From IMG/VR virus record IMGVR_UViG_3300017917_002779, positions 1 through 20,212 of that record: DNA of 20,212 nt; one strand, written 5' to 3'. Of the stretch, positions 14,295 through 20,068 are shown piece by piece. The notes under the pieces were generated by a model that was not told the origin of the DNA, did no database searches, and was given only the letters and a program-made list of their open reading frames with translations. A program made the translations under genes and the position numbers. Each line of letters starts with the position of its first letter. Position 1 is the stretch's first letter. The stretch comes from a virus.

Positions 14295-15523
14295 TAGATT
14301 GTAAAATTATTTTTAGATTTAATATTATTCAAATTTTGTTGTAAACCATTTAATATGGTTGACATTTGACCTGCTACAATGTTTAAAGGACCTAATGGAG
14401 TACCTGGTGGTGTTGAAACTAATGTAGAACAAATAGTCATAAAGGCATCTAAGTTTACTAATAATTGGTTTAATAAGTTAACTGTTTGGTTTCCTAATAA
14501 TAAAGGTTCGGTTGCGTTTTTAGAACCTAAAAACATTTTTCCTGAAGAAAAGGTAACTACAGGTGTATCAATATTAACTCCCTCAACAGCATTTAAATTT
14601 ATTGATTTTTTAGAACTAAATAAAATATGATCTACAGTTGAATTAAATACTAAACGACCTGAATTTATTAGTATTTGCTTTCCAGCATATTGATCAGGTG
14701 ATGTTGGTGCTGTTTTATAACTATCATAATTAGTACTTGATGCCTTTAAAGGTATTTTTTGAGTACTTGTAGAATAAATAGAAGAATCATCGTTATTAAT
14801 ATCTTCTACTGTCGGTACCCAACCTTCTTCTGTTTGAACACCTTGACCATTTCTAATAATTAAAATAGGATCACCATTTGTACCTACAGATGACCAATTA
14901 TTAAATGCATTTTTTACTGTTGATCCTACTCTAATGCTATTACCCCATCTACCCTCATAGATTATATCACCTTCAAAAGGTAGTATTGGGTGAATATTTG
15001 AACGTTCAACAAATGTTTTACCTAAAAATATTTCTGTAGATTGGTCTGTTACTCTTCTAACATTACCTCCCTCAGTTTGAATATAATCTTTTTGTTGTGT
15101 TGGGGGTAAACTATTAGGAGTTGTTGGGAATGCATTGTGATGTGGATGGTTCCAAAGTGAAACTATGCTGATATAGTATTCTACATTATTAGAGGAAATT
15201 GCAGCTATTTCTGTACTTGGAAGACCAATTAAATAAACTATTTCATTAACTAATGGTAATGTTTTAAAATTACCTGTTAAAGGTCTTGCAACAGGTAATA
15301 AAGGAGAAGGTAATGGATTTACAACATCTTCATATTCAATAATACCTAACCCATTCCACTCACCTAACTCTTTAAATCTAGGATGGGTTTCATCTAAAAC
15401 AATACTTAATACTCTTACCGCTCTAATTAAATTAGCTTGGTTTATAGCATTTGCAACGCCAAATCCATTATTAGCATTAGCATTAAGTTGTTGATTTAGG
15501 GCTGAAAATCCATATTGAGCCAT
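14294..15523 (-). CDS. 5: Baseplate hub/central spike protein, T4 gp5-like, without lysozyme domain
   Basis: The 409-residue protein has an OB-fold-like N-terminal half (RAVRVLSIVLDETHPRF at 34-50, LPLVNEIVYLIGLPS at 89-103). The hub signature follows at 183-201 (FEGDIIYEGRWGNSIRVGS), which I know from gp5-type spike proteins of T4-like phages. A C-terminal section of short beta repeats (GKQILINSGRLVFNS, DHILFSSKKSINL, about 281-345) looks like the triple-stranded spike helix of gp5/VgrG proteins. T4 gp5 has a lysozyme domain between these parts; none is visible here, so wall digestion on entry would need another protein. The last 60 residues are helical. It overlaps the stop of the 111-residue gene (TAATG) and is the only start here preceded by a strong Shine-Dalgarno-like AAAGGAGG. 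Confidence 0.85.
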   Translation of the reverse strand: MAQYGFSALNQQLNANANNGFGVANAINQANLIRAVRVLSIVLDETHPRFKELGEWNGLGIIEYEDVVNPLPSPLLPVARPLTGNFKTLPLVNEIVYLIGLPSTEIAAISSNNVEYYISIVSLWNHPHHNAFPTTPNSLPPTQQKDYIQTEGGNVRRVTDQSTEIFLGKTFVERSNIHPILPFEGDIIYEGRWGNSIRVGSTVKNAFNNWSSVGTNGDPILIIRNGQGVQTEEGWVPTVEDINNDDSSIYSTSTQKIPLKASSTNYDSYKTAPTSPDQYAGKQILINSGRLVFNSTVDHILFSSKKSINLNAVEGVNIDTPVVTFSSGKMFLGSKNATEPLLLGNQTVNLLNQLLVNLDAFMTICSTLVSTPPGTPLGPLNIVAGQMSTILNGLQQNLNNIKSKNNFTI

Positions 15524-15858
15524 TATTTGCCTCCTTTTAACTCGTTCATAGCAGATAATAACTGCTCTTTTTCTTCATCAGAAATAGTTAAAGATCCTTC
15601 AGATGTAGTTGTTGCCATAGCACGTTGAGCTAAAGCAGCCATCTTAATTAAAATATCATCATTTTTAACACTAATTTCCATATATTCTTTAATTAGGGGA
15701 ACTACCAAAGTAGCATCCCCAATATCAGAAATAAGTGGTTTTAATTCAGAAATTAAAGCAGTAACCTGTTGATCTTTTTTCTTTTGATTGTTATAGATTT
15801 CTTCTAAAACATCAGAGAATTTTTTGTTTTTAAAAAGTATGTTATCAAATTGTGACAT
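15523..15858 (-). CDS. Conserved small phage protein beside the hub gene, 111 aa
   Basis: The 111-residue product is soluble and mostly helical. It starts MSQFDNILFKNKKFSDVLEE IYNNQKKKDQQ with a basic patch, then has LKPLISDIGDATLVVPLIKEY (about 40-60) and ISVKNDDILIKMAALAQRAM (about 62-81). The IGDATLVVPLIKEYMxISVKND phrase matches a small conserved protein I associate with the gp5 neighbourhood of marine T4-like phages; its function is unknown to me. It is the first gene after the sigma factor, separated by a 33-base gap with the ATATTTATAA motif, so it likely begins the baseplate transcription unit. Its 3' end supplies the AAAGGAGG that precedes the hub gene start. Confidence 0.7.
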   Translation of the reverse strand: MSQFDNILFKNKKFSDVLEEIYNNQKKKDQQVTALISELKPLISDIGDATLVVPLIKEYMEISVKNDDILIKMAALAQRAMATTTSEGSLTISDEEKEQLLSAMNELKGGK

Positions 15859-15876
15859 AAATATACATTTAGTTTT

Positions 15877-15886
15877 TTATAAATAT
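15877..15886 (-). promoter_or_regulatory. ATATTTATAA motif between sigma gene and baseplate operon
   Basis: The coding strand reads ATATTTATAA 18 bases before the ATG at 15858. A near copy, TATATTTATG, covers the start codon itself (15856-15865). It lies in the 33-base gap after the TAG stop of the gp55-like sigma gene, so it is well placed to be a promoter for the baseplate genes. The + strand holds TATAAATA at 15878-15885, the T4 late octamer, in the wrong direction for these genes. Function is unproven. Confidence 0.35.
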
Positions 15887-15891
15887 GAAAA

Positions 15892-16599
15892 CTAAAAATT
15901 TGTATATCCATGTTCTAAATAAAATACATAACCTTCTTTAAATATGTCGTAGAGTTGATTTGCAATTTTGGTAATTTTTGGTGTTTTAACGTCTACAATT
16001 TCACGGATATAAATGTAAAGTGCTTTTTTATTAAACACATCTAAATTTTCTCGTTTGCGGAATAATTCTAAAATGGCATCCGCAATTTGAGCGTCATATT
16101 CTTTAGGAAATAAATTATAAATGTTTCGGGTACAATATTCGGTATAAATGTCTATAAACATTGATAAACGTTCATCGTGCGAAGTATCATCTATACTGTA
16201 TGAATGTTCCTCATCTTCCTCAAGAGCATCTAAACCTATAGTATCAATACGTTTTTTGTAATTTTTCTGATTAGAAAGTATTAAATAGCGTTTTGCAATA
16301 GTTCCAAAATATGAATATGCTTTAGCTCCTTTTTCAGGATTAAATAAATGAATTTTAGACAGAAGGAAAGTAATTACTTCATGTTGTAAGTCCTCAATAT
16401 TTTCTACTTCTGTATAATAAAATTTAAAAGTATGAATAATGTTTTCGGTAAGTTTAAAAAAGGCATAGTGAATCCTATCATGATAGATTCTACTTTTTAA
16501 TTCAAAATCATCAGTGTTATTGTATAATACAATAGCATCTTCAGTATCTTGGGTAAAGTATTGTACCCCTTTTTTCTTTTTTACTACTACCTCTTCCAT
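15892..16599 (-). CDS. 55: Late-transcription sigma factor, T4 gp55-like
   Basis: The 235-residue protein (T4 gp55 is 185) carries a sigma region-2-like core at about 67-118: ENIEDLQHEVITFLLSKIHL, then FNPEKGAKAYSYFGTIAKRY and a basic NQKNYKKR. This is the layout of gp55-type late sigma factors of T4-like phages, including the FNPEKGxKAYSYFGT phrase where the helix meets the -10 strand. An acidic linker (about 123-143) follows, then a second helical part with KKALYIYIREIVDVKTPKIT (191-210), also typical of the family. The aromatic tail YVFYLEHGYTNF could bind the sliding clamp as in T4, but that is inference. It overlaps the membrane protein stop by TAATG. It would replace the host sigma on RNA polymerase and direct late genes, which begin right downstream. 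No region 4 for a -35 box is evident. Confidence 0.87.
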   Translation of the reverse strand: MEEVVVKKKKGVQYFTQDTEDAIVLYNNTDDFELKSRIYHDRIHYAFFKLTENIIHTFKFYYTEVENIEDLQHEVITFLLSKIHLFNPEKGAKAYSYFGTIAKRYLILSNQKNYKKRIDTIGLDALEEDEEHSYSIDDTSHDERLSMFIDIYTEYCTRNIYNLFPKEYDAQIADAILELFRKRENLDVFNKKALYIYIREIVDVKTPKITKIANQLYDIFKEGYVFYLEHGYTNF

Positions 16600-16880
16600 T
16601 ATTTTGTAATATTTTTAATAACAAAAGCATTTAAAGCAGCTTGAATTGTTTTAATTTGTTCAAAGAAAAATCCTACCTCATCATCTGATTTGAAACTGCC
16701 TTTAGCATCTACTTCAATCATTTTCTTTTCGGCCATTTCAATAGTGTCTGAGATTTTGTTTAAATAGGTCATGTAACCTGAGAGGATATCTTCTTGTTTT
16801 TCATTTTTCTTAAGAAGATTAAAGGTCGTGAATCCAAGAGTCACGACCAATATTGAAAGTAATACAATTGTTAATATCAT
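16599..16880 (-). CDS. Small one-pass membrane protein, 93 aa
   Basis: The 93-residue product has a membrane helix at about 2-23 (ILTIVLLSILVVTLGFTTFN) followed by LLKKNEKQE, so the body should face the cytoplasm in an N-out orientation. The soluble part is helical with a conserved-looking phrase, DAKGSFKSDDEVGFFFEQIK (about 59-78). I recognise that phrase from small proteins of T4-like phages but know no function. It sits between the HD-hydrolase gene (ATGA overlap) and the late sigma gene (TAATG overlap). A perfect 8-bp inverted repeat lies inside its early codons at 16824-16848. Confidence 0.7.
   Translation of the reverse strand: MILTIVLLSILVVTLGFTTFNLLKKNEKQEDILSGYMTYLNKISDTIEMAEKKMIEVDAKGSFKSDDEVGFFFEQIKTIQAALNAFVIKNITK
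16824..16848 (-). other. Intragenic hairpin with weak T tail in the membrane-protein gene
   Basis: GGTCGTGA and its exact complement TCACGACC flank a 9-base loop, unusually GC-rich for this window. On the coding strand the stem is followed by TTTAATCTT, a weak terminator-like tail. It falls about 33-57 bases after the start of the gene at 16880 and encodes part of the membrane helix. It could tune read-through into the sigma gene or act as a processing site. Confidence 0.5.
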
Positions 16881-17662
16881 AAGTTGTCTAATAGGTTTTT
16901 AAGTCCCTCACTTTTTACGCTACCTAATGCTTTAGATTTAGCAGCTGAAGTTGTTGGGGCTGATTTCTTATTATCCAATGTAAATGGTTTTTTCTTGGTC
17001 TCCACGTTACCCTGGAGTTTTGGTAGCCATTCTCTTTCAAATTCAATACGAGCAGCCATTAAATCCGCTTGATGTACAATAAAAGGTAATGATGTACGAG
17101 GTTTTTGTTCTGGCATGTAAGTCATTAGATATTTCTTATTTGCTTCATCATATAAACCATCATGTGTTTGGATAGTAATCATTTCATTAAATGTATACTG
17201 GATACCATTAGATTGAAGTAAGAATAATCCTCTATCAGGAACCGAAGCAAATGGAACTTTAGTATTAAACATATAGTCTTCTCCTAATTTTTCACGTCTC
17301 CAGTTATCAGTTTGAGGAACATAAGCTTCTTCTTCCTCAGAACCCATTTTACCCAGGTCATGATTTAAAGCCGAAAATACTAATTCTTCTTTAGTATAGG
17401 TTGAAACATCAGCACCCATTTGAGCCCATAATTCATGAAGGTGAAGAGCACAAGTAATAACTCTATTAACATGTTCTACATAACCTCCGGGAAATGCATT
17501 ATGATATTCTTTTTTATGAGCAGCAGGCATCAACATTAAACGCTCACTAAATTTTTCATAAAATTCTACTAATTTTTCTTTACGAGGAGATGAAATATGA
17601 TCCTCAATAAAGCCCATCATTCGCATCCAATTTTGTTGGATTTGTTCTGCTGTTAAATTCAT
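16877..17662 (-). CDS. HD-domain phosphohydrolase
   Basis: The 261-residue protein has the HD metal set: H54 and H64 in YHNAFPGGYVEHVNR (53-67), the paired H101-D102 in NHDLGK (100-105), a further H167-D168 in THDGLY, and D200 in HQADLMAARIEFE. This order (H...HD...D) is that of metal-dependent phosphohydrolases acting on nucleotides or similar phosphoesters; substrate cannot be read from sequence. The last 50 residues (about 212-261) are lysine-, serine- and alanine-rich and probably disordered, ending in an amphipathic SEGLKNLLDNL that may bind a partner. Phages often carry such enzymes in nucleotide metabolism, but its place beside the sigma gene could instead hint at a signalling role. 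It is 2 bases from the small helical gene upstream and overlaps the membrane-protein gene by ATGA. Confidence 0.88.
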   Translation of the reverse strand: MNLTAEQIQQNWMRMMGFIEDHISSPRKEKLVEFYEKFSERLMLMPAAHKKEYHNAFPGGYVEHVNRVITCALHLHELWAQMGADVSTYTKEELVFSALNHDLGKMGSEEEEAYVPQTDNWRREKLGEDYMFNTKVPFASVPDRGLFLLQSNGIQYTFNEMITIQTHDGLYDEANKKYLMTYMPEQKPRTSLPFIVHQADLMAARIEFEREWLPKLQGNVETKKKPFTLDNKKSAPTTSAAKSKALGSVKSEGLKNLLDNL

Positions 17663-17664
17663 AA

Positions 17665-17862
17665 TTAAAATGGATTAACTTCTCCCGGACTCAATGGTTC
17701 TTGTTGTACAAACGCTTTAGCATCACTAATAGCTTCACGCATTGTAATTAATACTTCTTCAACTTGTTCCCTTGAACCACCTCGGTTCAAAAAGAAATGG
17801 ATCTTCTCTACTTCCCCCTCTGCTCTCTCCAACCGTCTCATTATTATTTCTCTGTTTTTCAT
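17665..17862 (-). CDS. Small helical phage protein, 65 aa
   Basis: The 65-residue product is nearly all helix: MKNREIIMRRLERAEGEVEK, then FFLNRGGSREQVEEVLITMR and a conserved-looking tail QQEPLSPGEVNPF. The arginine/glutamate heptads (about 5-22) and a second helix (about 31-52) suggest a helical hairpin. Small proteins ending in EPLSPxExN are, as I recall, common near the regulatory genes of T4-like marine phages, with no assigned role. It starts after a 65-base gap that may hold a promoter (17895-17925) and precedes the HD gene by 2 bases, so it may head the HD-membrane-sigma unit. Confidence 0.65.
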   Translation of the reverse strand: MKNREIIMRRLERAEGEVEKIHFFLNRGGSREQVEEVLITMREAISDAKAFVQQEPLSPGEVNPF

Positions 17863-17894
17863 ATTTTATTCACTTTTTTTCTTTTCCCGTGATT

Positions 17895-17925
17895 GGAATA
17901 TAATGTTGGAAGTAAGACCCTCCAA
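17895..17925 (-). promoter_or_regulatory. Candidate host-type promoter before the 65-aa gene
   Basis: In the 65-base gap the coding strand has TTG (17923-17925), a 20-base spacer and TATATTCC (17895-17902). This fits the Bacteroidota promoter form TTG-N19-21-TAnnTTTG with two mismatches in the -7 box. A start point near 17888 would leave about 25 untranslated bases. The spacer also contains an imperfect 7-bp stem (TTGGAGG / CTTCCAA). This is a weak call. Confidence 0.3.
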
Positions 17926-17927
17926 GC

Positions 17928-18365
17928 TTAAGTTAAGAGAAGTTTTACAAATTCTAAATTCTTTTTGAGATGTGAACACTTTTCATATTCTTCGTGTTCC
18001 TGGAAGTAGTTTATAGATAATTCTAGGGCTACTCTAAGATGTATATCGGCGAATCTAAATAAGGCCTCTTGACAAACCAAGTTATTTGGATCTACTTTTT
18101 GAATATAATCCCATGCTCTATTAAACACTACAAACTCTCCAGCTCTATCAATATCAACCATATCTAAACCCTCATCTAACTTATCAAAAAATTTAAGTAA
18201 TTGATCATTAAATACTTGATGATTTTGGATTAGTTTTTTAAACATTCCTACCCAGAATAAAGGATGGTTTTTATAATCTAATAAATTATCTACTTGTTGA
18301 GCTTTCTCCCTTAATGACTCGGGTTCATCTCCATTAAACAAGTTAAATATTTTATTAATATCCAT
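17928..18365 (-). CDS. Hypothetical helical phage protein, 145 aa
   Basis: No known family comes to mind. The 145-residue product is acidic, soluble and helical, with MDINKIFNLFNGDEPESLRE at the start, an aromatic-rich section LFWVGMFKKLIQNHQVFNDQ (about 36-55), and a second section VVFNRAWDYIQKV (about 79-91). The C-terminal helices hold CSHLKKNLEFVKLLL. The regular spacing of aromatic and leucine residues suggests a compact helical bundle, perhaps a binding partner of another phage or host protein. It starts about 10 bases after the large hairpin at 18376-18411 and ends at the gap holding the candidate promoter. No Shine-Dalgarno is present. Confidence 0.65.
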   Translation of the reverse strand: MDINKIFNLFNGDEPESLREKAQQVDNLLDYKNHPLFWVGMFKKLIQNHQVFNDQLLKFFDKLDEGLDMVDIDRAGEFVVFNRAWDYIQKVDPNNLVCQEALFRFADIHLRVALELSINYFQEHEEYEKCSHLKKNLEFVKLLLT

Positions 18366-18375
18366 ACATCAATAC

Positions 18376-18411
18376 ATATAGGCGCCATACACTTTCATAT
18401 AGCGCCTATAT
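18376..18411 (-). promoter_or_regulatory. Ten-base inverted repeat in the leader of the 145-aa gene
   Basis: ATATAGGCGC (18376-18385) and GCGCCTATAT (18402-18411) are perfect complements separated by 16 bases. The GGCGCC core stands out in an AT-rich region. No T run follows on either strand, so it is not an ordinary terminator. It lies about 10 bases before the ATG at 18365 and could be an operator, an RNA processing site, or a structure controlling translation. Confidence 0.6.
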
Positions 18412-18447
18412 TAAACGATCTCATGTCGTTCATGGAGGGTGATGATT

Positions 18448-18825
18448 TTAACCTATAACATCATCTAAATGATCAGGAATACCATCTCCATCCACATCAC
18501 AAACCTCCACGTAACCAAAAGCTTTCATAAAGCTAGCTACTCTTTCTTTTAAATCATTATCTGAATCTGCGAACCAATCTTCTTTAATTAAATCATGACC
18601 CAATACTGATGTTAAGGCAGTGTAAAGAACCTCTACATTTTCAACAAGATAGATATCTGGAGTATGGAAATCTAAACTAAATGCGTAATCATCTATTTGA
18701 GGGATTTTTAGTAAATCATCTATTTTACCTATTTTCTTTTCTGTAGGTACTACACCTCCAAATTTATGGAAGTATTCACCAACATATATATACCCTTGTC
18801 CTTCTTTTAATTGAAATTCGCTCAT
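18448..18825 (-). CDS. GIY-YIG/T5orf172-like small protein with calcium-loop C-terminus
   Basis: The 125-residue product resembles a T5orf172/MUG113-type GIY-YIG domain. It has GYIYVGEY at 11-18, KIGKIDDLLKIPQ at 31-43, a strand DFHTPDIYLVENVEVLYTAL (52-71) with a glutamate in the usual position (E62 or E65), and KEDWFADSDNDLKERV (81-96), the expected W-F and helix. The usual YIG tyrosine is replaced by K-I-G-K, and no arginine is seen after it, so catalysis is doubtful. The last 16 residues contain D110-V-D-G-D-G-I-P-D118-H-L-D121, an exact D-x-D-x-D-G-x-x-D-x-x-D calcium-binding loop of the thrombospondin type-3 kind. Its start overlaps the endolysin stop (TAATG). It may be a late, possibly virion or lysis-linked, protein rather than a homing nuclease. 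Confidence 0.55.
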   Translation of the reverse strand: MSEFQLKEGQGYIYVGEYFHKFGGVVPTEKKIGKIDDLLKIPQIDDYAFSLDFHTPDIYLVENVEVLYTALTSVLGHDLIKEDWFADSDNDLKERVASFMKAFGYVEVCDVDGDGIPDHLDDVIG

Positions 18826-19652
18826 TATTTTAATAAATTATAATATTCGTTGAAATGTTTAATACGGTCTGGTAATCCAATTGTGCCACCATTTACTCTT
18901 TTAGTTACTGCTGTTACTGTACCTTGATCAGCTCCTCTATCACAAATAGACCAAAGACCATTCTTATTAAAGAACCAAGCTGCAGACATCAAAGGATATT
19001 TAGTTGCTACTAAATCAGGATTAGCTATAATTTCTTCAGGAACAAAAGCATCGAATGCTTTATAATTATCCTTACCAGTTAATTGGATATAACCACGTCC
19101 TCTAAATTTAAATCCTTCTTTAGTAGCTTCAACTCCATTACCCATTCTACCTCCATAAACACGAGAAGCAATAGCTTCAGGTTTACGAGCATACTGTTCA
19201 GCTAAAGCTAAGGTTGGGAAATATTTCTTAAAAATACCCATTAAACCCTTAGAAGAATAATTTAAATTTTCTGATGTTGCTTTCCAACCTCCAGATTCAT
19301 GACCACATTGTGCTAAGAAATGAGCTAATCTTAAAGGATTAGTAATATTAAATTTAGCAGCAGTATCAGGAATTTGAGCAAGTACTGAATCTGGAATATG
19401 TCCTTTTAATTTATCTAATTTAAATGAACTAGAAGGAACAACTACTGGAGCAGGAGTAGTAGCAGGTGCTGTTCCCATAATTTTATTCCAAGTAGCATCT
19501 CCAACAATCCCATCCGCTGCTAAACCATTAGCTGCTTGGAATTTTTTAACAGCTTCCTCTGTTTTAGGACCAAAGTTACCCACAGGATCAACCCCTAATT
19601 TAATTTGAAGTTGTTTTACCTGTTCATTGTTATCACCTTTTTTTAATAGCAT
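18825..19652 (-). CDS. Endolysin: peptidoglycan-binding domain plus GH19 muramidase/chitinase-type catalytic domain
   Basis: The 275-residue enzyme begins with a peptidoglycan-binding type-1 domain (about 4-60: KKGDNNEQVKQLQIKLGV, GNFGPKTEEAVKKFQ, ADGIVGDATW). A Thr/Pro/Ala linker (61-78) follows, then a glycoside hydrolase 19 domain (about 85-270). In GH19 the acid is E119 in LAQCGHESGGW, with ENLNY at 128-132 and the family signature FRGRGYIQLTGKDNY at 183-197, then NPDL at 211-214. Phage GH19 enzymes cut the glycan strands of the cell wall at lysis. No signal peptide is present, so release would depend on the holin encoded 2 bases upstream. Its stop overlaps the 125-residue gene (TAATG). 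The N-terminal position of the binding domain is usual for phage endolysins of Gram-negative hosts. Confidence 0.93.
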   Translation of the reverse strand: MLLKKGDNNEQVKQLQIKLGVDPVGNFGPKTEEAVKKFQAANGLAADGIVGDATWNKIMGTAPATTPAPVVVPSSSFKLDKLKGHIPDSVLAQIPDTAAKFNITNPLRLAHFLAQCGHESGGWKATSENLNYSSKGLMGIFKKYFPTLALAEQYARKPEAIASRVYGGRMGNGVEATKEGFKFRGRGYIQLTGKDNYKAFDAFVPEEIIANPDLVATKYPLMSAAWFFNKNGLWSICDRGADQGTVTAVTKRVNGGTIGLPDRIKHFNEYYNLLK

Positions 19653-19654
19653 AT

Positions 19655-20068
19655 TTATTTATCTTTGTGTTTGTCAATTTTTTCTAAAATTGTATTTAAT
19701 AAGGAATGTTTGATAAAACCTGAATTAGAAGCATTTTTTAGGGCACTAATTAATTGAAAAATTATAAATGGTACTATAATAGTTTCCGAGAGCCAGGACG
19801 TACCTGGAAACCCAATTTCAACCATTAGTATTACTGTTAATATAATTAACCAAGTAAATGTTGTTTTTAATACTTTTAATGCTTTATAAGTTTTAAAACC
19901 TTCTTTCTTAGTACCAGCAACTATACCAAAAAACCCATCCATAAATGCCACTGCCACCACTGCTAAATACTGCTCACTATTGTCCATAGCTAATCCACCG
20001 AAGTAGCTACAAACAAAAGAGCAAGTTGTGGTTAATGATAATAGTAAAACTAGTAACGTTGATTTCAT
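19655..20068 (-). CDS. Holin-like membrane protein (Phage_holin_4 type)
   Basis: The 137-residue product has three or four hydrophobic segments: about 2-25 (KSTLLVLLLSLTTTCSFVCS), about 33-52 (YLAVVAVAFMDGFFGIVAGT), about 70-85 (TFTWLIILTVILMVEI) and about 95-110 (ETIIVPFIIFQLISAL). The phrase MDGFFGIVAGTKKEGFKTYK (about 43-62), with an aspartate and glycine in the second helix followed by a basic loop, and a C-terminal NTILEKIDKHK are typical of the Phage_holin_4 family. Such proteins form inner-membrane lesions that let the endolysin reach the wall. The endolysin gene begins 2 bases after its stop, and its own start overlaps the upstream membrane gene (TAATG). Confidence 0.82.
   Translation of the reverse strand: MKSTLLVLLLSLTTTCSFVCSYFGGLAMDNSEQYLAVVAVAFMDGFFGIVAGTKKEGFKTYKALKVLKTTFTWLIILTVILMVEIGFPGTSWLSETIIVPFIIFQLISALKNASNSGFIKHSLLNTILEKIDKHKDK

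Noticed and set aside
14379-14630. Plus-strand open frame, 83 codons
   Set aside because: It is antisense to the C-terminal part of the spike gene with no leader or domain.
16884-17072. Plus-strand open frame, 62 codons
   Set aside because: It is antisense to the HD-hydrolase tail; no supporting signal.
18414-18430. Short inverted repeat AACGA / TCGTT as a terminator of the lysis genes
   Set aside because: The stem is only 5 bp and lacks a T run long enough to support a terminator call.
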